In this document: one piece after another, positions 38,782 through 48,889 of the stretch
Layout: the number at the start of each line of letters is the position of its first letter
How positions within the stretch are numbered: position 1 is the stretch's first letter
Assembly (NCBI GenBank): GCA_025455065.1
Contig: JALONG010000010.1
Span: 95,741-159,740, forward strand
DNA from: Candidatus Kapaibacterium sp.
Lineage (GTDB): Bacteria; Bacteroidota; Ignavibacteria; Kapaibacteriales; UBA4661
DNA: 64,000 nucleotides
Reading direction: 5' to 3'
The notes under the pieces: generated by a model
The model's input: only the letters and a program-made list of their open reading frames with translations
Told to the model about the DNA's origin: nothing
Databases searched by the model: none
Program-made: the position numbers and the translations under genes

Positions 38782-41700
38782 TTATTGTTTGATAAATTTT
38801 TCCGTGCGACGGATGGTTACACCATCAGAGCGGAAAACAAGCTCCACAAGGTACGTTCCCGATTGCAGCGTATGAATATCAAACTCCCCTGTGCAGTGTT
38901 TGCCGTTGCTGAGGACGTATTGCTCTTGAATCAAGCTGCCACGAGCATCCACAAGCCGCAGCATCACTGGCTCCGCTTCAGAGCTTTCCCGCGCTACTTC
39001 GCTTAGGTCTGCCTCAATGCGCAGTATGTCGCTGCTTGGGTTGGGACTGGTTTTCATCGTCAAAAGCAGCGTCGGAATAACGAAAGCAATAGGTGTTGAG
39101 TACGCACTCACAGGAAGCCCTACTCCCGATATGTATGCTCGCACCCGATAATAGCACGTAGAACCAATGGGAAGCGAAGGATTGGTAATCGAAAATGTCG
39201 CCGTTGTCGGAAGGGGATTGCCGAATGTCGTACTATACGAAGCGCGAAGGGGTGAAAACGCCGCATTTTGCGAAAGTTCAACGTCATACCGCGTTGCGCT
39301 TGTTACTCTCGACCATGATACCGTTACCGACGTAGGGCTGATGCTGCTTGGCGGGTATGCCGTTGGTGCAGGAGGAGGCGTGGTATATTGACCAACATTC
39401 GACCATGCACTGAATGAACCATCGGCAGCAACGGCACGAACACGGTAAAAGTAGGTCGTTCCGGGGGTGAGACCGTTTGCGGCAAAACTTGTCATTGTGC
39501 CGCTTCCGTTCAGAACATTCTGGGTGAAATTGTTATCGGTTGCAATCATTGCTTGATACGATACTGCACCCGAAACAGTACCCCAACTCAGCGTAAATGC
39601 TGACGGTCCGAGATTGGTAATCATCGTAACAACAGGCGCAGTGAGAGCATTTGCCTGCATACCGCTTTGCGTCAGGGTTATGGTTTTCGTCAAATCACCG
39701 CCGGAAACGGTGATTGTGGCTGTGCGTTGCGTGGTATTCGGGTTTGCGCTGGCGTTGATAGTGATTGTGCCGTTAAACGAGCCGCTTGCAGGGGAAACCG
39801 TTGCCCACGCTTGGTTAGAGTTTGCCGTCCATGCGACGTTAGCGCTGATGCTTGCCGTAAGCCCGTTTTGTCCGGCTGCGGAAACAGTCAGCGTTGTGGT
39901 ATTGACAAGCAAAATGGGGAATACGCCCTCTTGTGTGATGGTGATAGTGCGGGTAATTCCGCCGCCTGTGATGGTGATAGCGGCTGTACGCTGCGTGGTA
40001 TTCGGGTTCGCCGCAACGTTGATGGTGAGTGTACCATTATTTGTGCCACTTGCAGGTGTAACCGTTGCCCACGCTTGATTACTGCTTGCTGTCCACGCTA
40101 CATTGCTCGTAACAGTTACCGAAAGTCCATTTTGCCCGCCATTCGGCACGGTGAAGGCTGTGGTGCTGACTTGCAGGTTGTTTGGAACGACACCATTTTG
40201 TGTAACGGTGATGGTTCGGGTAATCCCGCCGCCTGTGATGGTGATGGTGGCTGTGCGCTGCGTGGTATTCGGGTTTGCCGCAACGTTGATGGTGAGTGCG
40301 CCGTTATTTGTGCCGCTTACGGGCGTAACTGTTGCCCATGCTTGATTACTGCTTGCTGTCCACACCACATTGCTGGTAACCGTTACCGAAAGTCCATTTT
40401 GCCCGCCATTCGGCACGGTGAAGGCTGTCGTGCTGACTTGCAGATTATTTAGAGCGACTCCATCTTGAGTAACCGTGATGGTGCGGGTAATTCCGCCACC
40501 TGTGATGGTGATAGCGGCTGTACGCTGCGTGGTATTCGGGTTCGCTGCAATGTTGATGGTGAGTGTGCCGTTATTTGTCCCACTTGCAGGTGTAACCGTC
40601 ACCCACGCTTGATTACTGCTTGCTGTCCATGCAACATTGCTGGTAACTGTTACGGCAAAATTAGGTATTCCTGCCGCAGACGGGTTGAATGATGTAACAT
40701 TGACTTGCAATGTATTTGCAACGGCAGCATCTTGGGTAACGGTGATGGTGCGCGTAATGCCACCGCCTGTGATAGTGATGGCGGCAGTGCGTTGTGTTGT
40801 GTTCGGATTCTGGGCGACATTGATCGTCAGTGTGCCGTTATTTGTCCCACTTGCAGGTGTAACCGTCACCCACGCTTGATTACTGCTTGCTGTCCATGCA
40901 ACGTTGGCGGTGATGGTTGCCGTGAGTCCGTTTTGTCCAGCTGCAGACGCGGTGAGCGTGTTGGGATTGACTTGCAGATTTGCAGCAACAGCAGCATCTT
41001 GGGTAACCGTGATGGTACGGGTAATTCCGCCACCTGTGATGGTGATGGCGGCTGTGCGCTGCGTGGTATTCGGATTCGCTGCGACGTTGATGGTAAGTGT
41101 GCCGTTATTTGTGCCACTTGCAGGCGAGACCGTTGCCCACGCTTGATTACTGCTTGCTGTCCACGCCACATTGCTGGTAATGGTTGCCGAAAGCCCATTT
41201 TGTCCGGCTGCGGGAGCGGTGAAGGCTGTGGTGCTGACATTGAGCGTGGTAGGAACGCTGCCACTTTGCGTAATAGTTACGGTGCGAGTAACACCGCCGC
41301 CTGTTACGGTAAGTGTGGCTGTGCGCGTTGTGGTGTTGGGGTTCGCCACGACATTCACAGAAAACGAGCCGTTCCCGTTGCCGCTTGTGGGCGTAACGCT
41401 TGCCCATGCTTGATTGGAAGCGACTGTCCACGCCACATTCGCCGTAACCATAATGCCAGCATTATTCACCCCCGCCGGACCAATCGTCAGTGCTGACGCG
41501 CTGAGATTAAGCGTTCCCTGTGCAGTGAAATTGACGGCTGTTGCCGTGCCATATACTGTTGGAGCGGGAGGGTTTGGTGTGTTGCTGATAGAAACAGCGC
41601 GGTTTGTGGGCGTGAAGGTGTATCCGGCAAGCGTGGGCGTGATGGTGTATGCTCCGGCATTAACTTTGTTAAAAAGGTAATCGCCCTGCGCGTTGGTTAA

Positions 41701-44619
41701 TACCGTCAAACCCTTACCATTGCTCACGCTGACGTTTGCCAAACCAACGTTATTCACCGTAATTTTCCCCGAAATTTTGATGGTTTCTAAGAGAAAATCC
41801 TGCGTACCGCTTTGCTGGCTGAGGTCTTTGAGAACGGTCTTGGTGGTGGCATAATACCCGTTTGGGAAATTGACGGTAACTGAATACACGCCTTTGGGAA
41901 GATTCGCAAAACTGTACGCTCCGGCAGCATTGGTTGTTGTTTGCGCACCATTGCTGAGAGTAACGGTAACACCTTGCACGGGCTGGAGCGGAGAGGAATT
42001 TTCCCGAACAACGCCAGTGAGTGAAACGGTGCTGACGGGCGGGGCGCCGCCTAATTGTGTGGTGTAAGCGCCTGCTCCGTATGTGCCCACTGCCACTGTC
42101 CCGTCCAAATCGCGTTTTGCGAGGAATCGTACTTGTACGCCGGGAGCGCAGCCACTTTCGAGGAGCCATTGCGTATTTGCACCGTTCAGCGCTGTGGTGG
42201 AATACAAGCCTACATCCGTGCCAACGAAATACGTCGTTTGCCCTTGATAATTGACGATGACTGCAGAAAAACACGCCGGACCGTTGCCGCTTCCATCGGA
42301 GTTTTGTTCCAAATTACCGCCGACGGGCTGCCATATTGTTCCGCCATCGGTGGTGTAGAAGAGGCTTTGTACATTGAAATTGGAGAAAACCACCAGCGCT
42401 TTATTGGGGTCAGTCGGATCCACTGCGCATGATTGTACGTTTGCCCCTGCCGGAAATCCTTTCCCAACCGAGACATCTTGGATTGTGGGAGTGCCCGTGC
42501 GAGCATTATCTAAGCGCAACACTTTGCCATTACTTGTGCCGAGATACAGGCGTGTACTTGCTCCTTTTGAAGCAGCAATCGCGCTTACGTAGCTTCCTGC
42601 TGAGAGGGGAAGTGAAAATTGTTGCCACCCTTGTATTTGGTCGTAGCCCGATAAAGGGATGGAATACAGGTTATTATGCCGCCATAAAACAGTGCTTGCC
42701 GGATAATACATGACGCTATCGTTGTTGGGGTCAAGGATATACGGGTTGATAAATTGCGGTGTGGCATTTTTGGGGCGAATCGCTCCACTGCCATATTTAG
42801 CAACCGAGCCGTCAGGTTTGACAATATTCCGCACAATCGTTGAGTATTGAGAAGAAGCATAGACAATCCTATCATTGCCCATTCTGCCGATAGGCGCAAA
42901 CGTCCCGTCGCCGCCTAGCATCATGCTCCATGACGAGATACCCGAAGTTGTTCCAATCTGACAATAATTATCTTGAAAGCCTCCGGCAAGGAGTTGCGAC
43001 CCAGCCGTGTTTTCGTCGAGGGCAACGCCATGAAACTGCGTATTGATATAGCCATTATTCAGAGAAGTCCAATTTGATTTATTCGTAACCTCTGTTTGGA
43101 ATGCTGTCACCAACGAATGATCAATGCCACCGTCATTCGCAACAAGCATTGTATGGTCTGAGAAAAACTCCATATTTAGATAATCCACGTGCGCTCCGTA
43201 TCCTGCAAGGGCGCTGTTTACAGATGTTTTGAAACCGTCGGTCGAACGAGCCAACCGCAACGAGCCGATAAATACGAGGTTTTCATTTTGAGGATGAACG
43301 TTAAGCAACATGGCTCCCATATTACCGGCAACTCCCGGCACGAACGTTCTTGCAACTGCGCTTCTGTCTTCCCACGTTCCGCCTGCTCCCGCTCCATTGC
43401 CTGATAGATAGGTGTATTTATGAAAAAAGACCGCGACATTTCCTGTACCGTCATTACCTGCGCTTAATGCGTAGAAGACGTTAGGATTGGAAGGAGTCAC
43501 TTTGATTCTCATCCACTCTTTCGTCGAAAAATTAGGCGGTGTGATATTGTCCCATGTTATGCCATCGGTAGAGCGGAGAAATCGCGTCTCGGATTTGAAT
43601 GTACTCGAATTCCAATATCCTATTCCGGCATATAGAACTCCTGTCGAAGAGATAGAAATATCATTCTCTGCGCCCGAAACCTCGACCGCTTGATTCCATG
43701 TTGTTCCGCCGTCCACTGAGCGAAAAATTCCCCAGCCTGTTGCTGCATAGATTTCATCTTGTTGAGTGTTGGTATGGCGCACGACAATTGCTCGCACGAG
43801 GGCAAACTTCGGATTATTGATAGTAGAGGCTAAAGGCTGCCATGTTTGCCCGCCATCGGTAGATTTTACCATACCTTGAAATCCGGAGGGAATCCCTCTT
43901 TTGAAAACCGCCCCGCCACCCCCGTACCAAATGGTTTGTTTACCGGGGCGCTTGTCTTGCGCGAGTGCCCACAGATCTATCGCCTGTGGTGCTGTTGCCT
44001 TCGTCCATGTTTGCCCTTTATTGGTAGAGCGCCATATCCCGCCACCCCCAACACCTGCTGCCAACAGGACGTTTTCGTTTGAGACATCTATGCCGATAAC
44101 TCGCGTGCATCCGCCCACATTAAAGGGACCTCGGGCTTGCCATACATAATTTGCCGACTGCAATCGCGCGGAAGAGTTTTTCGTTTGCGTCGCAAAGCTC
44201 TCACGAGTAGGGATTGAGCGGACAAATTCGCGCTCTGCTGCGCCTATATCTAAAGGGATTTTACCTGTTTTGGGGTCACGGAGCATTATTTCCATTTGCT
44301 TACGAAGGTCGGCATTTGTCTCGCTTTCTTCTTCCTCTTCTTCAAATTCATCTTCTTCAAGCTCACGTTCGGCAAGGTCGTGTTTTTCAACCTTGCGCTG
44401 GTGAATTTGGTATTTGCTATCCTGAGGATTGAACAGCGTGGTATTGTACGGTTTTTGCGGTGGTATTGCTGCGGCAGCGGTAATATCGTTGCGTTTTGCA
44501 TTGTCTTGTTTGTGAACAAGCAATTTTGGAGCGGTATGAGTATTCATCATAACGAGCATAGCGCTCAAACACAGCATGAATACTACACCGACGAGGAGGA
44601 AGATTCTGCGGGATTGCAT
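38782..44619 (-). CDS. Large secreted protein: BNR propeller, CarboxypepD-reg, 7 BACON repeats, 2 FnIII, T9SS domain
   Basis: 1945 residues. An N-terminal hydrophobic leader (FLLVGVVFMLCLSAMLVM) is followed by an acidic run at ~90-105 (ELEEDEFEEEEEESE). About 165-850 is a sortilin-like BNR propeller (GIWRSTNKGQTWTKA, GMVKSTDGGQTWQPL). About 863-1030 holds two carboxypeptidase-regulatory-like beta domains (VSLTGVVRENSSPLQPV, ISGKITVNNVGLANVS). About 1035-1653 holds seven BACON modules (VAWTASSNQAWATVSP ... TQRTAAITITGGG), then two fibronectin type III domains (TYFYRVRAVAADGSFSAWS and a second) and a T9SS tail (SPNPSSDILRIEADL). BACON domains often bind mucin or glycan, so a secreted glycan-binding protein is likely. 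An AAGGAA ribosome site precedes the ATG. Confidence 0.9.
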   Translation of the reverse strand: MQSRRIFLLVGVVFMLCLSAMLVMMNTHTAPKLLVHKQDNAKRNDITAAAAIPPQKPYNTTLFNPQDSKYQIHQRKVEKHDLAERELEEDEFEEEEEESETNADLRKQMEIMLRDPKTGKIPLDIGAAEREFVRSIPTRESFATQTKNSSARLQSANYVWQARGPFNVGGCTRVIGIDVSNENVLLAAGVGGGGIWRSTNKGQTWTKATAPQAIDLWALAQDKRPGKQTIWYGGGGAVFKRGIPSGFQGMVKSTDGGQTWQPLASTINNPKFALVRAIVVRHTNTQQDEIYAATGWGIFRSVDGGTTWNQAVEVSGAENDISISSTGVLYAGIGYWNSSTFKSETRFLRSTDGITWDNITPPNFSTKEWMRIKVTPSNPNVFYALSAGNDGTGNVAVFFHKYTYLSGNGAGAGGTWEDRSAVARTFVPGVAGNMGAMLLNVHPQNENLVFIGSLRLARSTDGFKTSVNSALAGYGAHVDYLNMEFFSDHTMLVANDGGIDHSLVTAFQTEVTNKSNWTSLNNGYINTQFHGVALDENTAGSQLLAGGFQDNYCQIGTTSGISSWSMMLGGDGTFAPIGRMGNDRIVYASSQYSTIVRNIVKPDGSVAKYGSGAIRPKNATPQFINPYILDPNNDSVMYYPASTVLWRHNNLYSIPLSGYDQIQGWQQFSLPLSAGSYVSAIAASKGASTRLYLGTSNGKVLRLDNARTGTPTIQDVSVGKGFPAGANVQSCAVDPTDPNKALVVFSNFNVQSLFYTTDGGTIWQPVGGNLEQNSDGSGNGPACFSAVIVNYQGQTTYFVGTDVGLYSTTALNGANTQWLLESGCAPGVQVRFLAKRDLDGTVAVGTYGAGAYTTQLGGAPPVSTVSLTGVVRENSSPLQPVQGVTVTLSNGAQTTTNAAGAYSFANLPKGVYSVTVNFPNGYYATTKTVLKDLSQQSGTQDFLLETIKISGKITVNNVGLANVSVSNGKGLTVLTNAQGDYLFNKVNAGAYTITPTLAGYTFTPTNRAVSISNTPNPPAPTVYGTATAVNFTAQGTLNLSASALTIGPAGVNNAGIMVTANVAWTVASNQAWASVTPTSGNGNGSFSVNVVANPNTTTRTATLTVTGGGVTRTVTITQSGSVPTTLNVSTTAFTAPAAGQNGLSATITSNVAWTASSNQAWATVSPASGTNNGTLTINVAANPNTTQRTAAITITGGGITRTITVTQDAAVAANLQVNPNTLTASAAGQNGLTATITANVAWTASSNQAWVTVTPASGTNNGTLTINVAQNPNTTQRTAAITITGGGITRTITVTQDAAVANTLQVNVTSFNPSAAGIPNFAVTVTSNVAWTASSNQAWVTVTPASGTNNGTLTINIAANPNTTQRTAAITITGGGITRTITVTQDGVALNNLQVSTTAFTVPNGGQNGLSVTVTSNVVWTASSNQAWATVTPVSGTNNGALTINVAANPNTTQRTATITITGGGITRTITVTQNGVVPNNLQVSTTAFTVPNGGQNGLSVTVTSNVAWTASSNQAWATVTPASGTNNGTLTINVAANPNTTQRTAAITITGGGITRTITITQEGVFPILLVNTTTLTVSAAGQNGLTASISANVAWTANSNQAWATVSPASGSFNGTITINASANPNTTQRTATITVSGGDLTKTITLTQSGMQANALTAPVVTMITNLGPSAFTLSWGTVSGAVSYQAMIATDNNFTQNVLNGSGTMTSFAANGLTPGTTYFYRVRAVAADGSFSAWSNVGQYTTPPPAPTAYPPSSISPTSVTVSWSRVTSATRYDVELSQNAAFSPLRASYSTTFGNPLPTTATFSITNPSLPIGSTCYYRVRAYISGVGLPVSAYSTPIAFVIPTLLLTMKTSPNPSSDILRIEADLSEVARESSEAEPVMLRLVDARGSLIQEQYVLSNGKHCTGEFDIHTLQSGTYLVELVFRSDGVTIRRTEKFIKQ
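39660..41513 (-). repeat. Seven tandem BACON-coding repeats, period ~267 bp
   Basis: In-frame repeats inside the large T9SS gene. The word CCGAAAGTCCATTTTGCCCG recurs at 40119 and 40386, a spacing of 267 bp (89 codons), with long near-identical DNA around it. Repeats 2-6 are much more alike than repeats 1 and 7, which indicates recent duplication or gene conversion. Confidence 0.9.
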
Positions 44620-44760
44620 AGAGGTATTCCTTTTCTTGAGATAAAAATTGTGTAAAAGAGGATAAGGAGTTATTGACGAATAGCAAGGACATAGAGCATC
44701 TTTGCTTGATAGTCACCGACTGTCAAGCAGGGCTGTTTGATTTCTGCGTTTGTTCAAAAA

Positions 44761-45210
44761 TTATACGTGCGCAAGGTCTTGGATGTGTTCACGATCGGGC
44801 GCAACATACATCGCACGTGCTTCAGGAGAGAAAAGACGCTCTTTTGTGTAGAAACGGAGAGGATAGTTGCGCTCGGCAGTCTCACTGCCCAGAAGTTCTT
44901 GAGTAAGTACGGCAATAGGTTGTGTTCTATCGGTGTGTTCTAAAAAACGTTGAACTTCTTGCACATAAAAAACCGTTAGGGTCTCGTGGTAACCGCTTGT
45001 TGCCGTGTTTGCCGTGCCGACGGATTCATTATAGCGAATAATTCCTGAGCGGATGTGTGCCAAAACAGCATCGGCATCAAGATTCAGAACGTAGTTGAGA
45101 GCCATGATAAGATGAGCTTCATGCGTCCATTCTTCTTTGGGCAATGTTCCTCCTTCAAAGCCAGTAACAATGCGATGTATGTTGTCTTGGGTTACGGTAA
45201 TTTTTTTCAT
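44761..45210 (-). CDS. Conserved hypothetical protein with WTHxAH and YHET motifs
   Basis: 149 residues from ATG 45210 (a GTG one codon upstream is possible). It is helical, with conserved-looking motifs EEWTHEAHLIMALNYVL near 27-43 and a GYHETLTVFYV segment near 75. This pattern is shared by small uncharacterised proteins of Proteobacteria and Bacteroidota ('hypothetical protein', about 150 aa). The His residues could bind a metal or substrate, but no function is known to me. It stands alone between the large T9SS gene and the AT-rich accessory stretch. Confidence 0.6.
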   Translation of the reverse strand: MKKITVTQDNIHRIVTGFEGGTLPKEEWTHEAHLIMALNYVLNLDADAVLAHIRSGIIRYNESVGTANTATSGYHETLTVFYVQEVQRFLEHTDRTQPIAVLTQELLGSETAERNYPLRFYTKERLFSPEARAMYVAPDREHIQDLAHV

Positions 45211-45420
45211 CACGACTTTCTTTTATTGGAAATTGTTTGGTAGGTGAATTATTCTACAACTTGTAAAATGACGTGTACGAGCCATTTGTAAGCCCTACCG
45301 CCTCAGCCCAGAGCGATTTTGTGAGCGCAATATTGGTGTTCGATTTGTTTTCAAGCAAGTCTTTAATACATGACCTACAATCTTTATCCATCCATAACTT
45401 TACCATATCTGTCTATATAA

Positions 45421-45543
45421 CTAACTACATTCTTCTTAAAATAAGACATTATTAAAAAGCAAGTATTTAAGCCACTTTAGTTTTATTATGCCGCATAAAT
45501 ACTTGATTAAAAATAACTGCTTAAATCAAGAATGATGTGCTAA
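45421..45543 (+). mobile_element. MITE-like element, copy A
   Basis: About 123 bp, AT-rich, non-coding. Its reverse complement matches 49351-49474 with about a dozen mismatches over ~124 bp (near 90% identity by eye). It can fold into a long imperfect hairpin: a perfect inner 10-bp arm (CAAGTATTTA / TAAATACTTG) and roughly complementary outer ends carrying ACAT..TCTT words. Its right edge contains the TAG stop (45540-45542) of the leftward-reading orf155. Small size, imperfect terminal inverted repeats, palindromy and lack of coding capacity suggest a non-autonomous transposable element. No target-site duplication could be identified. The rest of the 45211-45539 spacer holds nothing recognisable. 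Confidence 0.75.
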
Positions 45544-46007
45544 CCTTCATGCCGTTTATCCTCTATATGAATGACCTCTAATCTGAGAGCATCAAGGTTG
45601 CGTTTGGCACGACCATATAGGCCAATCTTTAAGTCATTGTTTATTGTATTATCTGTACTCACTTCATCAGGCGCAACATACGTCAGAATGTCGTTGTGGT
45701 GACAAGTGACTGCCCAGCCTGGATAGTTAGTTAAGTCAATGATGCTAAAATCTCCGGCAGGGGAACCTGTGTGAACCGGGCCATACTTACGCATCAACTC
45801 TATTGCCTGCAATTGTGGGTCGGATAGTGGTTGCATGAGTATGACACAGGTTCCGTGTGAAAAGACTACCCAAGACTTACTTTTGTCAATAATGATACTT
45901 TTCCATGCATTCACTATTTGATCGGGTGGTGGTATATCAATTGGTGTAGCAATTGGTGTGGTAATTGTCGTCGGTGCTTGTTTTTTAAGCCAGTTGAATA
46001 ATCCCAT
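45540..46007 (-). CDS. Hypothetical protein (orf155)
   Basis: 155 residues beginning MGLFNWLKKQ, then a Pro/Thr-rich linker (TTITTPIATPIDIPPP) and a globular mixed alpha/beta domain (WVVFSHGTCVILMQP, GWAVTCHHNDILTYVAP). No signal peptide. I do not recognise a family. The stop codon falls in the edge of MITE-like copy A, so the 3' end of this gene was either set or clipped by the insertion. It lies 36 bp downstream of the IorB-like gene on the same strand. Confidence 0.55.
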   Translation of the reverse strand: MGLFNWLKKQAPTTITTPIATPIDIPPPDQIVNAWKSIIIDKSKSWVVFSHGTCVILMQPLSDPQLQAIELMRKYGPVHTGSPAGDFSIIDLTNYPGWAVTCHHNDILTYVAPDEVSTDNTINNDLKIGLYGRAKRNLDALRLEVIHIEDKRHEG

Positions 46008-46043
46008 ATCTTTTCGTTAAGGTTATGAAAGCTATGTAGAGGT

Positions 46044-48326
46044 CTATAGGTTAACAGGTAATCTCCGTATTCTTTTTCCCGTCGCATCAAATATCGCATT
46101 ACACAGCGCGGGAACAGTCGGTGGCGGCGAAAGTTCGCCCACACCCGTTGGTTTTTTCATGCTTTGCGGAACAAAATGAACTTCTATTTTGGGACATTCT
46201 TGAAAGCGTAAAAGCGGGTTATCGTGGTAATTGCTGCGCAGAATCCTTCCTACTTCAAACTCCAAACCGCCGTACAAAGCAGCCGTTAAGCCCCAAATTA
46301 CGCCGCCTTCAATTTGTTGTCGGACTCCATCCGGATGCACCACCAAGCCACAATCCACCGCACATACAACCCGTTGCACACGAATATTCTTGCCGCGAAC
46401 TTCTACTTCCACAACAACTGCACAATAGCTGTTCCCGTGCATATACGGATACGCTGCTATGCCGCATCCATGACCTTTGGGCAATGGTGTTTTACCCCAA
46501 CTCGCTTTGCTTGCCGCAAGGTCCAACACGCCGCGTAAACGCTTGTTATCGAGCGGGAATTGATGCCCGACATCAACACTTATTTCCTTCAGCAAATTCC
46601 GCCGAAATAAGTACGGGTCTTGCTGTGCGGCGTGTGCGAGTTCATCAATAAAACACTCCTGCCCAAACGCCCACGCATTAGCAATCACCGACCGCCACGA
46701 GCATGACGGAAACACGCTTGGGCTCTGTACATCAACGTTGTCATGCCTCATATTCACGATGCTTGCTGTGTAGCCATTCCATGTGATTTCATCTTTTTCG
46801 GGTGGCTTGCTGGATTCAGATGGCTGCGGACGGCTCCAATAGGTGCGTCCTTCGGTCATCTGCCACGCCGTAATATCGCCTTTTTCGGTCATGGCGGCTT
46901 TGTACAACGCAAGCGAATTATGATGATAATGATTCGTTTGCACATCGTCTTCACGAGACCAAACGACCTTCACGGGTAGGTTTCCCGCGGATTTCGAGAC
47001 CAAAAGTGCTTCGATTGCATAATCAGGAAAAAATCTCCTGCCGAATCCACCGCCCGAAGGAAAAAGATGTATTGTGATTTTTTCTGATGGAATACCCAGA
47101 GTCCGAGTAATTTCTTGCACAATATAGGATGGCGACTGTGTTCCAACCCATACTTCGCACGAGCCATCAGCCCGAAAATGCGCCGTACAGTTCAGTGTTT
47201 CCATCGGCGAGTGTGTTTGGTACGGATATTCGTACTCGGCTTCGTAGAGTTTTACATTATCTGAATTAGCTGAACGCAAGATTTCATCGGGTTTTCCGCG
47301 AAGTCCCTTCGGCGTTGTATTTGCTTGTAAAGTAGCGCGAGTGAAATCACGGAATGTCTGTGTCGTGTGCTTTGCTACATCTGTCGGCTTGGTATCCCAT
47401 TCAGTGTCCCATTCCACATCAAGAAGTTTTTTTCCTTCAAACGCTGCCCACGTCGAACTTGCCAGCACTGCGACGGAATCACGCACCACAAACGGAAATC
47501 CGCCAGTAAGCGGCGTTTCTTTTTTATCAATACCGTGATAACCTTCAATGGCAAGAACATCCCTAACACCCGCGAATTTTCTGGCTTTTTCGGCAGAAAA
47601 ACGTTTGAGTTTGCCATGATACACAGGGCATCGCAACAGTGCGGCAAAAAGCATTCCCTCCACATAGACATCCGATGAATACTTGAGTTCACCGCGCACA
47701 ATCTTTGGCGACGTAGTATTTTTTTGCGCTGTACCAATTATCGAAAAATCATTTGCATTCTTGAGTTTCGGTGCGGAAGCAGCAATCTCTCGAAGTGGCG
47801 GAAGCGACTCTTTTGCTGCATCGGTGGCGATTTCGCCGAAGGACAACCGCTTGTTTGTGGTAGTATGCAGAACTGCTGCTTTCTCAACCGTACATTCTTC
47901 GTGCGGAACTCCCCATTTCTTGGCAGCTGTTTGCACAAGTACAGTCCGCGTTGTCGCAGCAACTTTCCGCAACGGCTCCCACAAGCTCATGATTGTTGTG
48001 CTTCCGCCCGTACCGAAGCTATACCGCTTGTCGTTGTCAATAAACTCCACCGATACACGCGACCACTCCGCACCAAGCTCATCGGCAAACATCATTGCCA
48101 AGCCGGTGCTAACACTCTGTCCCATCTCGTGTTTGGTGAGTTGAAAAAGGATACGGTTTTCGGGTGTGATTTTGAGAAAATAGCCGAGTTCTACGGTCTT
48201 AGCAAGCTCATCATTGCTTGACACAACAGCATTACTGATATGGTGGGAAAATATCGGCAACACGCCGCTTACAAGCAAACCACCGCCTGCGATGGCAGAC
48301 AGAGAAAGGAATTCACGTCGTTGCAT
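46044..48326 (-). CDS. IorB-like molybdopterin-binding oxidoreductase subunit (xanthine dehydrogenase family)
   Basis: 760 residues. A twin-arginine-type leader ([21 protein letters not shown]) predicts Tat export with bound cofactor. The rest matches the isoquinoline 1-oxidoreductase beta-type large subunit: FSIIGTAQKNTTSPKIVRG, the SPMETLNCTAHF segment, and molybdopterin-binding FPSGGGFGRRFFPDYAIEA and WSREDDVQTNHYHH. Together with the 2Fe-2S subunit encoded immediately upstream it would hydroxylate an aromatic N-heterocycle or oxidise an aldehyde in the periplasm. The substrate cannot be named. No XdhC/MocA chaperone or cytochrome c gene is adjacent, unlike many such operons. Its ATG shares one base with the stop of the upstream gene (TAATG), showing tight coupling. 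Confidence 0.9.
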   Translation of the reverse strand: MQRREFLSLSAIAGGGLLVSGVLPIFSHHISNAVVSSNDELAKTVELGYFLKITPENRILFQLTKHEMGQSVSTGLAMMFADELGAEWSRVSVEFIDNDKRYSFGTGGSTTIMSLWEPLRKVAATTRTVLVQTAAKKWGVPHEECTVEKAAVLHTTTNKRLSFGEIATDAAKESLPPLREIAASAPKLKNANDFSIIGTAQKNTTSPKIVRGELKYSSDVYVEGMLFAALLRCPVYHGKLKRFSAEKARKFAGVRDVLAIEGYHGIDKKETPLTGGFPFVVRDSVAVLASSTWAAFEGKKLLDVEWDTEWDTKPTDVAKHTTQTFRDFTRATLQANTTPKGLRGKPDEILRSANSDNVKLYEAEYEYPYQTHSPMETLNCTAHFRADGSCEVWVGTQSPSYIVQEITRTLGIPSEKITIHLFPSGGGFGRRFFPDYAIEALLVSKSAGNLPVKVVWSREDDVQTNHYHHNSLALYKAAMTEKGDITAWQMTEGRTYWSRPQPSESSKPPEKDEITWNGYTASIVNMRHDNVDVQSPSVFPSCSWRSVIANAWAFGQECFIDELAHAAQQDPYLFRRNLLKEISVDVGHQFPLDNKRLRGVLDLAASKASWGKTPLPKGHGCGIAAYPYMHGNSYCAVVVEVEVRGKNIRVQRVVCAVDCGLVVHPDGVRQQIEGGVIWGLTAALYGGLEFEVGRILRSNYHDNPLLRFQECPKIEVHFVPQSMKKPTGVGELSPPPTVPALCNAIFDATGKRIRRLPVNL

Positions 48327-48826
48327 TAGTTTTTCTCTCCTTTCGCGCCACGTTTCGTAGTAGAAGAATACTTACCGCTTGCGGCAAGGTGTATTGCCTT
48401 ACGAACACGCGGATACGTCCCGCAACGGCAGAGATTGCCGCTCATGGCGGTATTGATTTCGTCATCAGTTGGATGCGGCTTTTGCTTGAGTAATGATGCG
48501 GCTTGCATGATTTGCCCCGCTTGGCAGTACCCGCACTGGGCTACATTTTCCTCAATCCACGCCAGTTGAAGCGGGTGTGTGCCATCCGGCGACAAACCTT
48601 CAATCGTCGTTATTTTTTTGCCTGCTACCACAGAAAGCGGCGTACTGCAAGACCGCACCGCACCGCCGTCCAGATGCACTGTACACGCGCCGCAAAGAGC
48701 CGCTCCGCAACCGTATTTCGTTCCCGTCATGTGCAGAATGTCACGTAATGCCCAGAGAAGAGGTATCTCAGAAGATGCTTGAATGCTGACTTTTTTACCG
48801 TTTAGGGTAAAGGATAGTGTTTGCAT
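48326..48826 (-). CDS. IorA-like 2Fe-2S subunit of molybdenum hydroxylase
   Basis: 166 residues. A plant-type ferredoxin domain ([16 protein letters not shown]) and an all-helical [2Fe-2S] domain ([13 protein letters not shown] and [18 protein letters not shown]) together give the eight cluster-ligating cysteines expected for the family. It passes electrons from the molybdopterin subunit to an acceptor. It has no signal peptide and presumably travels with the Tat-dependent large subunit. The gene order 2Fe-2S then large subunit is the usual one. Confidence 0.93.
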   Translation of the reverse strand: MQTLSFTLNGKKVSIQASSEIPLLWALRDILHMTGTKYGCGAALCGACTVHLDGGAVRSCSTPLSVVAGKKITTIEGLSPDGTHPLQLAWIEENVAQCGYCQAGQIMQAASLLKQKPHPTDDEINTAMSGNLCRCGTYPRVRKAIHLAASGKYSSTTKRGAKGEKN

Positions 48827-48889
48827 AAATGTTGAGAGTGTGAATTTTTGTTACGTTTATTTCTTGGTTAAGCCATTCTCTGAAAATTT

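Noticed and set aside
39660..41513. Regularly spaced repeats resembling a CRISPR or satellite
   Set aside because: The units are 267 bp, in frame and encode BACON domains; there are no short repeats with unique spacers.
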